64,000 nucleotides of DNA from NCBI RefSeq assembly GCF_033807575.1, contig NC_084707.1, positions 8,976,550 through 9,040,549 on the forward strand. Reading direction: 5' to 3'. Shown here in pieces: positions 22,679-35,454 of the stretch (its first letter is position 1; each line of letters starts with the position of its first letter). The DNA comes from Cydia pomonella. Taxonomy: Eukaryota > Arthropoda > Insecta > Lepidoptera > Tortricidae. The notes beneath the pieces were generated by a model, which was not told the DNA's origin, ran no database searches, and worked only from the letters and a program-made list of their open reading frames with translations. The position numbers and the translations under genes were made by a program.

Positions 22679-24205
22679 AGATTCCAATGGTTTTGAATTT
22701 GAGATTTATTTAAAGTATCAGTAATTTAATTTTTGTTTTTATTCTGCCTCTATATATATATTCTATAGAATAATGGCGAGAAGTAAAAATTTGTCTATTT
22801 TTACACTTATCTTTCTTTCGGTATTACCGGTACCTATACATTTTCTTATACTTTTAAAATACCTAAAGATACTGTTATTTATTATGTGTTATAATATCCA
22901 TCATGTGTTATGATATATTATTAGAATTATCATTGTTATCAGGCATGTCCACATTTACTTTATTGTGACAGTCCAATAACTCCCCCGCACCGCGTGGTCA
23001 CAATAAACAGTAAACTTCAAAGGTCTTTTTGCGTTTGTGGGTGTTATTTATACAATTATATTTAGTAGAGACTGTTAGTGCTTAGTAGGTATGATTTTAG
23101 TACCACGAAAGTTTAACTGTTGTCCTGTAATCGAATACTTCATTGTGGGAGTGTTATTGATCGCTTAACTAAAGTATTCATTAAGTAATGATTCACCGGG
23201 AGCGACCGTTACGGCGTCTGAAGGTGAGCATTGAGTGATGTGGCATTCGCTTGCTTATTATTCAGATCAGCTAAGGGACGTGCTGTCTTTGGCTATCATT
23301 CACAACACAAAGCTTCGGGAGCGTATCGCTTGCGCCAGTGTAAGTGTGAACTTTAGCTTTGCACAGCAGTTACGTTTCTTCATATCAAGTTATTTTAGGG
23401 ACGAGATCACAGTGAATGAAACACGTTGTGAAGTTGGTAGTGCCGTGGTACTGCGACTATCGCGCGATGATTCGGGGGTCGACGGACGCCCCCACGCTAT
23501 CGAGTCCATGTTCAACCACTGTAAAAAACTAGAGATACGATTAACCATAACAACTTTGATAATAATAACATTCGCCGGCTTACTAAACCACGGCGACATG
23601 TTGGATTGCGATTTTAATCACGACAATGGCGAAAGTCCTGTGCACAATCGTTATCGCATTATGACTAAAAATAAATCATTCTAATCAATTCATCAATGTC
23701 GGCTAATTACTTAATGAACGTGTAGTGTCTCATACATGAAATAACATGAGGCGTAAATTCACAAAATGTCCATTTATTTTATTTTATTTACTTTATTTAT
23801 TTATTTTATTTTATTTACAATGTTATATCGACCGTATTATGACTATGCGGATGGTCGTGGTTTTTGGAACACCTTTTATGTACGTGCAAACAAAAGAATT
23901 CTCCGGTATGTACCTAGCTGGCGAAGCCTAAGAATGATTCACCCGTGTTTAGACACCGATGCAAGTTAGTCATGTTTTCAGTGGTGTCGCACGAGGTTGG
24001 TCAATGATGGCTTTATCGCCGCCCCACTGACCCTGCGCGGGCGCTTCGTTCATTCACTGCTTTACATTATTGTTATCTCGTCTAATTATTATTAGAATAC
24101 GATGTACGTTGACTCTTGGACTTAATGCCTATATCATTTACTCATTGCGGCACATGTTTTGCATTTTTCTACCGATACCAAGTTTTTATGATACTCAAAC
24201 ACATA
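22679..24205. other. intron sequence, nothing recognised
   Basis: A 149-codon open frame at 23235-23684 was inspected and rejected. 23770-23820 is a (TTTA/TTTAT)n microsatellite. No element borders found. Confidence 0.4.
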
Positions 24206-24207
24206 TA

Positions 24208-24464
24208 CACCGTGGCCAAAAAATATGTGCATTCCCGTTGCCAGGGAGTGTTTGGCATTATACTGAGCAACTTTTACTATGGGACCAACCCCGAAATGGC
24301 GAAAAAAAAATTCTGGCTATTTCATGCATTTTAGCTGGTCCATTTTCTATGGGAGGGTAATAATATTTTTCACGATTTCGAGGTTGGTCCCATAGTAAAA
24401 TTTGCTCAGTATAATGCCAAACCCTCCCTGGCAACGGGAGTGCACACATTTTTTGGCCACCTTG
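24208..24464. mobile_element. palindromic TA-flanked MITE
   Basis: Ends CACCGTGGCCAAAAAATATG and the inverse ending GGCCACCTTG form arms of about 85 bp with phrases such as TGCCAGGGAG and ACTATGGGACCAACC on both sides. TA flanks at 24206-24207 and 24465-24466. The whole 257-bp element can fold on itself, and the short open frames on both strands come from the palindrome. Tc1/mariner-type by target site. Confidence 0.85.
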
Positions 24465-24489
24465 TATATATCATCCTGAAAATGTCACT

Positions 24490-25400
24490 CCTGCTCCCGT
24501 TTTTAGAGCTCCGTACAAAACTTTGTTGACGGCGCTCTTATGGAGTCACTTCGGTCGTGCAAATCGGTTAAATGCGTTTTTCTCAGAGACAGTATGACCT
24601 AGATACTTAAAATTTGGAAGAGTTATAGCAATTACCACCACTATCACTATGAAGAAGTCAATACTGCTTAGTTTTTATTTTAGAGGGGAATTTAGGGAGT
24701 TAAGGGGGGGATAGGTTAATTTATTTTTCATTTGTAAGTATTATGTGGGGTACCATTCGAAAACTTGCAAAAAATCAGGTCGGTTGACTGATTTTGAGTT
24801 AATTTTACATGCAGTAGTTTCGATAAAAAATGCATTGTAAGTTGCAAGTTTTCATACAAAAAAAATCTGTCCCTGTCCTCGAGCTTTTCGCAAAAACTAT
24901 AACTACCAGGAAGCTGATAAGACGATAACCAACTTAACAGACCACGATGACGGCGGTAAAATTATCAAATAGACCTTACATTTCATAGTTTTGTAATCGC
25001 GACCTCATCTTAGGTAGTTCAGCTAAGAGTGGTAATTTGATATGGGGAAGTAGTTTCAGCAAAAAATATCTATCCTTAAAATGGTAAGCATCGAAATTGA
25101 TGACTTTGTTTGACAGAATGTTCAAATTTCACGAACAGATTTTTTTGTTAGTTAGGACTATTTTCCAAGTTTTCCAACGCTTCTCTTAATAAGCTCCATC
25201 ATAGAGCTAGCAAAGTGATTTAGGTAACATTTATTTAGGATTTAATTTGGTATAATTTTTTACCTGATTCGTTGAAATAATAGACATTAATGTTATACAG
25301 GTTGGATATTTCTGAAGAAATCAGAAAAATATTAAAGAAAATATACTGAAACATACCCAACTTCTCAGTAGAACTTCAACGAGGTCGCTGTGCCCTGTGC
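24490..25400. repeat. diverged dispersed repeat sequence
   Basis: 24495-24530 (GTTTTTAGAGCTCCGTACAAAAC) resembles the border of the GGGTTCCGTA repeat group. The following T-rich, low-complexity sequence looks like degraded repeat rather than unique DNA. No gene or clear far border. Confidence 0.35.
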
Positions 25401-25406
25401 CAAAGT

Positions 25407-25465
25407 ATAAATAAATAAATAAATATTATAGGGACATTCTTACACAAATTGACTAAGTCCCACGG
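25407..25465 (-). repeat. 5'-truncated SINE fragment
   Basis: On the minus strand this is GTGGGACTTAGTCAATTTGT..., then TATAATATTTATTTATTTA. It matches the 3' end of the SINE at 53921-54150 including the (ATTT)n tail. Only about 59 bp remain. Confidence 0.75.
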
Positions 25466-25759
25466 TAATTTTATTTAACACGGTAAATTTGATTTGTTGT
25501 TTTGTTGTACTACAGTAACTGTCTTCTGTCGATCAAGTCAAGACGTACTGAAAATATTAATAACCTACTTATAATATTGTCTTCGGTTACCTCGATAGAC
25601 ACTCATTAATAAAAATATGTGTGCGACGTCTTGGCCCCGTTGTATGACAAGGTGGTAAATAAAATACAGATTGTGATCGTATGCTTTGCCACCCAGCTGC
25701 TCGCTCGGCACTTGACAACGGAGCGTCGACTTGCAGGTAGTTTCGCAAATCATACTTTT

Positions 25760-26549
25760 TAGGGTTCCGTAGCCAAATGGCAAAAAACGGAACCCTTATA
25801 GATTCGTCATGTCCGTCTGTCTGTCCGATTATGTCACCGCCACTTTTTTCCGAAACTATAAGAGCTATACTGTTCAAACTTGGTAAGTAGATGTATTCTA
25901 TGAACCGCATTAGGATTTTTACACAAAAATAGAAAAAAAACTTATAACTTAGAACTGAAACTCAAAAAATCTTTTTTCATCAAACCCATACGTGTGGGGT
26001 ATCTATGGATAGGTCTTTAAAAATGATATTGAGGTTTCTAATATAATTTTTTTCTAAACTGATAAGTTTGCGCGAGAGACTAACCCCCGTAACTTCTAAA
26101 ATAACAGAATGAAAAATCTAAAATAAATATATGATATACATTGCCATGCAAACTTCCTCCGAAAATTGGTTTGAACGAGATCAAGTGAGTAGTTTTTTTT
26201 TAAACGTCATAAAATTAAAAAAAAAAAAATTTTTTTCATCAAAGCCATACGTGTGGGGTATCTATGGATAGGTCTTCAAAAATGATATTTAGGTTTCTAA
26301 TATCATTTTTTCCTAAACTGAATAGTTTGCGCGAGAGACACTTCCAAAGTGAAAAAGTGTGTCCCCCCCCCTGTAACTTCTAAAATAACAGAATGAAAAA
26401 TCTAAAAAAAATATATGATATACATTTCCATGCAAACTTCCACCGAAAATTGGTTTGAACGAGATCTAGTAAGTAGTTTTTTTTTAATACGTCATAAATG
26501 TACGGAACCCTTCATGGGCGAGTCCGACTCGCACTTAGCCGCTTTTTTC
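25760..26549. repeat. GGGTTCCGTA-type repeat, copy 2, with internal duplication
   Basis: Same borders as copy 1 (AGGGTTCCGTAGCCAAATGG at left, GAGTCCGACTCGCACTTAGC at right). A block of about 240 bp, containing CCATACGTGTGGGGTATCTA and TGGTTTGAACGAGATC, occurs twice in tandem (about 25970-26205 and 26222-26490). This explains why the copy is twice the length of copy 1. Confidence 0.8.
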
Positions 26550-26729
26550 TTCAATGTTATCATAGCGGCATCATAATAAAATTTCATTAACATGTTATAA
26601 AAAAAGATAATTCAAATGTTTTTAATTGGAAACGCTAATAGCAAGTTATAAACAAAAATATTAAAGGGTGACCATCGGACCATTGATTTCAACTACTACT
26701 AAATTACTTACCTACAACCTGTCTAAAAA

Positions 26730-27117
26730 CCGGTCAAGTGCGAGTTCGTTTTACTCGCGCACCGAGGGTTCCGTACAAACTTTGAATTATCTCGTTTTTT
26801 CACATTTTATTCATAAATTATTATTTTTTCTCTATGAAAAAAAAAGAATAAAATGATGAGCTCTTTCAAATGATACGCCAATTAACCTAGTCACTAGACT
26901 TTGAAATTTTGGCCCCCTCTTCATATTGGGCATTTTCCATAGTTAATAAAAAAAAAATCAATGTGTCTGGGTTAACGTTGTTCAAAACTATTCCCAAATT
27001 GATAGCTTAAGTGGTTCTCGAGATATTTAGCGATGTAACCGACAGACAGATGGACGGACGGCCAGAGTCGCACCATAAGGGTTCCTTTTATACCTTGTTG
27101 GTACGGAACCCTAAAAA
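26730..27117. repeat. GGGTTCCGTA-type repeat, copy 3 (opposite orientation)
   Basis: Begins CCGGTCAAGTGCGAGTTCG and GAGGGTTCCGTAC, and ends with GACAGACAGATGGACGG and GGTACGGAACCCTAAAAAG. It is inverted relative to copy 2, only 180 bp away. Non-coding. Confidence 0.7.
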
Positions 27118-28509
27118 GCTTTTCGAATCAGTCAGGTAAGTATCAGCATATTTTATTTACATTTACGAACAATTTTCCCAAGTGTACACACTAGTTTGTG
27201 GTGCCTTTAGTTTCGGTCTACCAAACTCATAATTTATAATCGTAAACCCGCCACAGAATGCACCGCGGTATTTTGGATTTCCCCGCCGGCAGATTTGTCG
27301 AGCACAGCCTTGGGGACGGGTTCCGCGAGGCAGCCATTTCGCTGCATAAACATGCCTTGGCCGGGTGTTCTTGTTAGTGCAAGAACTTAAGAGAGTCTAG
27401 TTTTTAGAAGAACCACTGAGTCATGACCTCGACATTCGTACATGCGTAATGAGTGGTTCTTCTGAGTCTAAAATTCGTCTATGCTTGGTAAGCGACTGAA
27501 ATTGAACCCTTGTTTGTGTAAATGGTCACAAATATGCTCAAGCATGTCAGCGGAAATGTAAGTTTGCACGTCTTTTGAGGATCCTTACTTAAACGATGCA
27601 AACGTAACTTTACGAATTTGCATGCGTATGTGTTTGCGTTTTTGTTCCTCAGTTGGTGTAAATGCATCTATTGAAGATATCTTCGAAACGCAACATAAAA
27701 TTTTAGCCATCTACATTAAAAGTTTGGTGACCATCATTTGAACATAAAACGTTACGTGCAACGTGTAAAGTGCAAAAAACCTAACTTATCTTAATATTTT
27801 ACTTCTACTACTACTTACTAGATAAACATGGTACCCATTATACATTTTGGTTATCTATTCGAAATTTGGTTTTGTTAATAAGTACGGATTTATGATTAAG
27901 TGGGTCACATGTTTTACTTTGCGGTACTTCTAGCATTCACGGAAATATAGCTGTTACCAGTAAACATAACAATAGTATTATAATAAATAAGTCAATAAGT
28001 AACAAGTAAATGCGTTAGCGGAAAAATGCGTAATAATAGGCAGGTCTACATACCTGCGTGGTAATTTTACATATAGCAATGAATGAAAGGTAATTTTATT
28101 ACTAGAAACAAAGCTCGGAATATAGCTAGCGGTCTTGGTTCCTGCTATGACATTACGAAGGTTTCATGCTTTGCTGGTTAGGTTAATTTGAGTGTTTTTT
28201 TTTTCACGGAACGCGACATGGCCCTTTATTAGACCGTTCTAAAAACCGTAAGAATCATAAGAAAGTATATTCTTACTTCTTGCTCGTGTATTTGAGAGAT
28301 TTTATGATGAAATTATTCATGTCATATAAATTCAGCTCAAAAGTCACAAATATTTTATTGTCATACAAGGTTTATGTCTATAATCTATAAGAAACAAAAA
28401 ATCTGGGAAAATTGTTTTTGCTCTTTATCGAAAGCGAACGCGATTCTGAGTAGCCTGATTTTGACCCACATAAATAATAAAAGTGGGCGTTTTTTTATTG
28501 TATATTTTT
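27118..28509. other. intron sequence, nothing recognised
   Basis: AT-rich with a moderately GC-rich patch at 27255-27370. Inverted CAAGAACTTAAGAG/AGTGGTTCTTC phrases near 27380-27465 form a weak foldback. No gene. Confidence 0.35.
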
Positions 28510-28655
28510 TCTATTTAGGTAGGTGGAACAGATATTCGGTACTCGGCCGAATAGATAGCAACACTCGGCCGAATACCGAATAATCGTCAAAGTGGCCGAA
28601 TACACCGATTGCCGAATACCGAATAGTTACCGAATATTCATTGCATCTCTACAAT
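28510..28655. mobile_element. hAT-like terminal remnant with repeated TTCGG motifs
   Basis: Several ATTCGGTA / CGGCCGAATA motifs in both orientations, ending GAATATTCATTGCATCTCTA. The inverse of that end (TAGAGATGCAATGAATATTC) resembles the TAGGGAATGCAATAACCG-type end of the hAT element at 12712, with the same design of subterminal short palindromes. Probably one end of a related hAT. The matching end was not found. Confidence 0.45.
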
Positions 28656-29042
28656 TTATCTTTAATAATAATTCTTTCAGTTTGTTGGACATGTAATCAG
28701 ATTTACGATATAATTATGACAATTAGGGTATAGTCAATTACTATAGAGGCGCCGGAAACAAAGTAGATATAGACGGCGAGCGTAGCGAGGTCGGATAGGG
28801 ATATGCGGCCGGCAACCCCGTTTCTCGCCGAGATTTGTATAGTGCTTTTCTCCAACTTGCAATAAAATTATATAAAAATAGGATAATGACGATGATGATT
28901 GTTTCATGTCCTAATGTGATAGGTTATTTATTCAGTGCGTGGGGTATTAAAGGAGAACAAAAATTTCATTATTTTGGCGCTACGACGCACGCCATTCCGC
29001 TTTTTTTCTTTTTTTTTCTGTTTGTGATTTGTATTCTTACTT

Positions 29043-29218
29043 TGAGGTTATCTAAACGGGAACGAAAATTTGATTATTTTTGCGGTACGACGCACGGTTT
29101 AGGAGATAGAGCTCTTTAAAGATTTCTGCATGACTGAAAAAAAGTCTTCATAGGGCTGTATCTCCTAAGTCGTGCGTCGCAGCGCAAAAATAATTTAATT
29201 TTCGTTCCCCTTTATAGG
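29043..29218. repeat. foldback repeat with a third copy of the arm nearby
   Basis: The arm at 29043-29109 (TATCTAAACGGGAACGAAAA, GGTACGACGCACGG) is repeated inverted at 29159-29218 (GTGCGTCGCAGCGC, TTTTCGTTCCCC). A diverged direct copy lies at 28945-28995. Non-coding. Confidence 0.55.
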
Positions 29219-29222
29219 AAAA

Positions 29223-31357
29223 CAAGCATAATGCCAGAAATTTGCTTATAGGTTTTTTTATGGTTGAATGCCAAGAAGTCACAATTTGACGTTTAAAAAC
29301 AAAATAAGTTTGCTTTACAGACCTAGATGTGTAAGATATTTATTTAACCTTAATGCCTTAAGGCATTCTCTACCAGTCAACCATTGGGCCAAACGGAAAC
29401 TTACAATTGGTGCGGAAAAGAAAATCAGTACAGAGAGATAAAAGTCACTATCTAAACAGTATTGTAGTATTTCCGGATCTAATTTGAAGTACTAAGCCAT
29501 GTCAACAGTTCATTGCAAGTTTGAGAAAAAACATACATATTACACGTAGACGTGTAATATCTCTAGGGTGTCTAAGGTAGGCCGTGGGCGGGAGCAGCCT
29601 CCGCCCAGCGGCGCCCGGGCGGGCGGCGCCCACGCAATGACGCATCTACCTATCAAACCTTCATTCATGAAAAACTGTTTGTAATTAAATATTGTTCTAT
29701 TTTCAGTCGTAACCTTTAGCACAAAGACCGGATATTTAATAAGTGCTCTTTCCACTGTTCATTTCTTCTTGCTTATGATTGCTTCTTGTCGCTCTTATGT
29801 CATACGTAATACTATTAATTCCAGTATCAATGGTGGTCAATATGAGAAAATAAAGCCTCTTTTATGTTCTAAATTATCTAAGGGTACAAGTTTACCACCC
29901 CCTACGTCCTAGATCTCTATTTTATATCAGCTTTGCCCGCAAGAATTACTCTCGGCAGTCTCAGCACACTTTTCAGACGAGTCCCTAGTTATTATAATAA
30001 GTACCTACTTGATATTGATCCTTTTCACACTTCATTGTCTAGTCTCAAAATGATACTCAAACGTAAATTGTTTTAGTTCAAGTATATAAAATAATTAATT
30101 ATAATACAATGTATAAAAGTAACTTTCCGGTTGTCCTAATTAGGACCTACCAGATAATAGAAAAAAAATACAACTTATCCGATAATTAATGAAACAGACA
30201 CGAATGTTAAACCTATTTTACCAATCTTCTACTTACCATCCGTATAAATTTCACACAATCATTATTAATTATTATAATTGTATTTTTCTTATTTCTGCCC
30301 TATTATATTGAACGTAAGAGTTTCATGTGATATTTATATACCGATTTAGCTCTGAAGACTGGTAAATAGAATTTAAGTATGGCTCATGAACATGATTTCA
30401 TTTTCTTTATGCTGTTAGTATATATGTATGTTAAAATTATGTTCTTAATAATGAACCTCCAGGTCTATGATTCTTAAGTATGTTAAGTACACTACATTGT
30501 TCTTCAAATCCATTTGTATATGTGACTGTTTCTGTTCTAAATAAAATAATAAAAGTGTGTGATCGTAGTTGGCCGCTTTAACAGCGATTGTAATGAAATA
30601 TTTACTACGAGTAATCGCGAGGGGAATAAAACAATAACATAGTGGAACAAAGTTGTATCACACAACGAAGTTAATAGTAAGTTGTGACGTTCTATTCTAT
30701 CAATGGTAGCTATACTACGGAGGCCGGAAACGACGTACTTACACTTGAACTGCGAAGAGTGGGCCTGCCTATTATTCTCAAAACATTTGGTCTCGATTGC
30801 GAGCACTCCTTTAAAATAACTTCACCCCAAGATTATCAAGAAGTATGCCCGATCGGAGTTTAGGTTTATGCTGGTCTGTTGTGAGGGAGCATTGTGTGTT
30901 GTGAATTGCAGTCCTGGATTGGGGCCAATATCAGTCCAAGCTCATTCATCGTCAAGGAGGCGCCATCGACCGACTAAAATATAAAAAAGTTGAAAGTTGG
31001 CCTCTGCTACAATGATGCTACGTACCCAAAGATACAGAAAGCATATATATTTATCACAATATAAACAAGCCTTATTTAGTAACGCAACAATACTGTCTTA
31101 CAACAAAACCTATGATCGTTCATGATTTCATTATTTGGCATGCACAGTGCAAAATTCAAAATAATGGATTTTAAACCGTTTTAGTTTCATATGTACTTAC
31201 TACTTATTTTAGCAATGATTTAATTTGTGTTCAGATTATTCATAATCACCCGCTTAGCTACTTCTACAGCTGTTTATCCTAGAAGAGACTTTATGCACGC
31301 TTAACGTAACTTATATGTAATAATCGAAGGAAAAAAGAACGGACCCCAAAATATTTT
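29223..31357. other. intron sequence with one GC-rich patch
   Basis: No gene recognised. 29575-29640 is strongly GC-rich (GGGCGGGAGCAGCCTCCGCC...), and I suspect a repeat fragment because the edges are abrupt. The rest is AT-rich unique-looking sequence. Confidence 0.35.
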
Positions 31358-31590
31358 TTACAGTACATATGGGGCTACTTTATAGCACTAGTGCGAGAAG
31401 TAGCATATTACGTTACTGTGTCGAACATTTAAAGGGCCATATGTACTGTAAAACGTTGTACGATACATGTGCGAATAGGTAATTCGCAACTCGTGTCGAT
31501 TTAAAACACTCCCTTCGGTCGTGTTTTAATTTATCGCCACTCGTTTCGAATTTCCTATTTTTCGCACTTGTATCGTAATGTACTAATTTA
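31358..31590. repeat. dispersed repeat shared with 52578-52796
   Basis: ACAGTACATATGGGGCTACT, CATATGTACTGTAAAACG, GATACATGTGCGAATAGGT and AAAACACTCCCTTCGGTCG occur in the same order at 52578-52796. Non-coding. Class unknown. Confidence 0.7.
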
Positions 31591-32011
31591 ACACTACATT
31601 CCAATGAATTATTAATTTATCTACACATGATACTATGAACTAATGTATTAACTATATCGACACGGTTAAGCTATAAAACTACCCAATCAAAATTGACAAG
31701 TACATTTTTAAGAACGACGTGAATTGATAATACAAACGAATATTATAGGTGTTTGTCGTTGGCAACAACCTCTACATTAACTATGTAAATGAGTTCTCGG
31801 AACTAACTCGCCTCTCGACGTCGGAGCTCACTTGACTCGACTAATCTTCCTTTTGCCTTAGGTTCCGGCTGGGATTTCCAGTGGCAATCGATGTTGTCTA
31901 AAGTCCTCAGCACACGGAGCGTAAGCGTAAGTGTATCGTAAAAACGTTACGAGTACCAGACGCGTAGAGTACTGGGCACCAGGCGTCGCGTAAAGGTGAC
32001 AGTCCATTTCT

Positions 32012-32262
32012 GACCGCAGCTGCACTACTGCTCCGACATTACTGCAGCGGCTTGAACGCGTTGGTGTTATTGTCAATTTCCATAGTAAAATCAATGACAA
32101 TACCGACTGCACGTAATATGGTAATTTTAACGTATTTCCGACCGCAGCTGCACTACTGCTCCGACAGTACTGCAGCGGCCTGAATGCGTCGATGTTATTG
32201 TCAAATTCCATAGTAAAATGATGACAAGACCGACTGCACGTAGCATGGCGATTTTTAGTGTT
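32012..32262. repeat. two tandem copies of a 128-bp unit
   Basis: GACCGCAGCTGCACTACTGC starts at 32012 and again at 32140. The copies share TTACTGCAGCGGC-type, TGTTATTGTCAA and ACCGACTGCACGTA phrases. A related inverted block is at 35040-35135. Non-coding. Confidence 0.75.
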
Positions 32263-35039
32263 TGGAGCGCAACTGCAGCTGCGTGCCGCACGTCAAATCT
32301 TTCACCTGTACAGACAGAAATGTCTTTGGTCACAGATATTAGTAGCTCTAAGCAAAGAGGATATAACCACTACATTCTAAGGAGTTTATTACACCCGCGA
32401 ATAAACAACCCCGATAGTTTCTGTGTTTCGCGGTAGGCCCTCTGTATCCTGGCGTGGCTCTTATTGTTTTTTTTAATGTTTCCTGATCAATTCATTAAAT
32501 AAACTGTGCTTTCATTTTTTCGTATTTTTCCGAGGACAGCTATAAGCTCGAAAGGGCAAGAGCGATAGAGAGGCAAATATACGATTTTCAAATTAAGATT
32601 TTCATGGTAGGCAATAAGTAGATAGGAGCTATGTATGTATGTATATATAAATTATTTACGTGACTGATAGTGAAAAAACTGGAAAACTAGTTCGCATTTG
32701 TACTAATGATGAGTGTTTTTTTCCTGTTTTGTTTTCATTTTTGTACAATTAAGAGTTTTACTACTACTATGTACTACTAAATTACAGGACGCACTTATAT
32801 GTTAGAAAAAGATCGATGTAGGTATAATAACTGTTATTCATCATACAATCATGTACACACAGCATACAAATGTGACAATATAATATTTCTTTGATGATTC
32901 TAAGACTGAACGGGGTGGTCGTATGCAATTTCCTCTCTCTCCTCTTTCTCTCTGACTTATCCATAGATTTCGGAATTAAAGTAGAAAATGTTTCGAATGA
33001 AATAGCTTACTCTGTATCTTCTGTATTTGTGTTAGGATACTACGAAACCATAGTAGATCAATTTTTTTATTGGCCACAATGGTCGCGCATTGTGCGGCTT
33101 TTGAGGGATTTCCTCCCCCGGGCGCTCCGACTGTAGTTTGAGCTCCCTGCCGAGGTTTTTATGAGGGTCTACAGTATGGGTTCTTCAAAAAAGAAGTGTA
33201 CAGGCTTTTAAAGGGTCGGCAACGCGCATGCATCACTTCTGGAGTTGGAGGCGTGCTATACCAGGCGGCGCGTATACTTGTTTGCCACCGACCGAAAAAA
33301 AGTTTAAGTGATTCTCGCATTTAACAGGATTAATTACTGAATGCTCGCTGACCATACCGTGGCACAGTGAATTTGGCGTGATAAAATGTGAAAGTGTTGT
33401 AATATCATATTATATACATCGTGGGTTGGTAAAACCTGGCAGATTAGAAGCACGCATTCATGTTTAGTCAAATTCGGCAAAAACATGTTCTTTTTTTCTA
33501 TTAGCCGATAAAAAAGAAATTTTCTGCACACAACACGTTATTTCTTTTTACATCTTGGCGAAAAAAAAAACACCACAACGAAGAAGTAAAGTTTTCTTAA
33601 TTCATCTATAGATCAAAATTGCGAGTGTTCTTTTTAGTACAGTAATGTTTGTCAGAAGGTATGTCTAACTAAACCAAGTCACATAGAGACAGCGCCCCAG
33701 CCAAAAGGCGTTTTCTCTAAAAGAAGACCGATTTCAAAAAACTTTGTATGATATTTTGGTCTCTAAATGCGATTAAGAATACAAATTTAAAAATTATCAA
33801 GTTTTACCAGCCCACGGTGTATAATATCGTTTAACTCGTTTATGGTGACACTTTCTCACTTTGTCATAGCAAAGCCATTCCTGAGCTAAAAGAAGCAATC
33901 AGTAAGTTGTATTACCATGTATTATAAATGGCAAAGTTGTTGTTTAACACATGGTAGCATATGGATACTCAATCAAAAGAAAGATTACAAAATTGAACCA
34001 CGAGAGAAGTGACAACGGTTTTAAAAGTAAAATTGTATTGACAGTTGCAGGGATTCAAGGAATGAGAGTTAAATAAACTTTGCTACAGAGTGCAACACGA
34101 AATTTTTTCATCACTTCAACACGAGGAAAATATGTATTATTCCAATTAATTTATTCAAAATTCTTTCTATCAGCCCCTTGGCTGACGTAAATAGCTTTCT
34201 TCATAAAGGATTTCTTGTCTCGCCCGTCAAGTTTTATAAGGTCTAGTCATACACTGTATCTGCCCCGACCACGAGTGCCGTCGCCCATGGACACCTGCAA
34301 CACAAGAGCCATTATAAGATTTAAATTTGTGCTTCAGTTTGAAATAGGACACTGGACAATATTAAGTGTAAATTGCGCAATTATAGCTCTTACAAAGCAA
34401 TTTATTCATTTATTTTTCACTGTTAGGTACCTAAAGAAAGTAAAATTGGCTTAATATGAAAACTCGGAAAGATAAATTTGTAATATTTTACTAACACTGA
34501 ACGTCTACATTGGAGAATTTATTCTTACGTGTCGCATTGCCATCTCCGAAACCCACGAATCTCTTTGCAAACCAGCGTACACCGTATCCATCACGAGCAA
34601 CATGAGTCCCGCCCTCTTCGGGTTGCTGTGTGCGCGGTGGTCACGCATTTAGTCAAGAGGATGGCGAAGATAATTTCAAAATGTTAACTTACCTTAAGTT
34701 AAGAAATATTTGCTCCTCTGCATTAATTTCATTCGAGTAATTTGGTTGTATTTCTTCAATTTGAAGTTAAATTGCTATTTATTTAATCGGCATACAAACG
34801 ATCACAAATATCACAATTCAATATCTGGTTTTTAATAATATTGCGTAACTGCCTTGGACTGACTGTGATTCTTGTAGAAAGGCAAATCTGTTCTTCATTT
34901 TCGTATACAATGTAGCATTATCGTCACTTCTTCTCGTAAAATATACAAATAAGTAAATTAGTAATTTTATTTATACGTCTGACAGTGACATTATTCATAA
35001 CTCATTGACATTGACAGTCAACTGACGAACGCTGCCGCG
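32263..35039. other. interior of the candidate element or intron; two repeat patches
   Basis: No gene recognised. 33402-33440 (ATCGTGGGTTGGTAAAACC) and 33795-33832 (TTTTACCAGCCCACGGTG) are inverted copies that mark another foldback. 33130-33300 is listed separately. Remaining sequence is AT-rich. Confidence 0.35.
33130..33300 (+). repeat. LINE-tail-like repeat, copy 1
   Basis: GTCGGCAACGCGCATGCATC, TCTGGAGTTGGAGGCG, ACCAGGCGGCGCGTA, CTTGTTTGCCACCGAC. The same series is at 49258-49372. I recognise this as a common lepidopteran dispersed repeat, probably from a LINE 3' region. Confidence 0.7.
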
Positions 35040-35106
35040 ACTGCACGCCGCAAGCAGCAGCAGTCGGCCGCTGCAGTAATGTCGCACCAGTAATGTCGCA
35101 ACGGTA

Positions 35107-35454
35107 GTGCAGCTGCAGTTGGAAATGGACTGTCACCTTAAGCGTAATAGTTTTATAAGTGAAATCTCATTAGATGAAAATGTTGAGACCATGGCGTCGC
35201 TGGCATCAGATGTCTTCGGCGGACGTATCCACGATCTTACTTTCTCGTCAAATGAAGAAGATTTTCTATTGTTTGATTATGTCAGAAGTTTTGTTTTTAA
35301 CGCGTGTATTACGGCTATGCCTGTCGTAATGACGACAGAAATCTCATTCGCTATGCTACGACGACGCTTCATGTGCGGACTTATTTGCGCCCTCGTTCTA
35401 CGCGCGTATTACGATACGCCTACGCGTCTTTTACGCTTACGCTCCTTGTGCTGA
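35107..35454 (+). pseudogene. possible transposon-derived coding remnant
   Basis: 115 open codons. The middle (MASLASDVFGGRIHDLTFSS, then an acidic NEEDF stretch) looks protein-like. The corresponding stretch at 22262-22345 keeps Met-Ala-Ser-Leu and Asp-Val-Phe-Gly-Gly despite nucleotide change. An acidic N-terminus of this kind would fit a transposase first exon, for example a Harbinger-type one, but I cannot confirm it. The open frame then runs into the terminal inverted repeat. Confidence 0.35.

Noticed and set aside
23235..23684. 149-codon + frame
   Set aside because: Longest isolated frame in the first-intron region, but it has no recognisable domain, promoter, intron borders or polyadenylation signal, and part of it is also open on the other strand.
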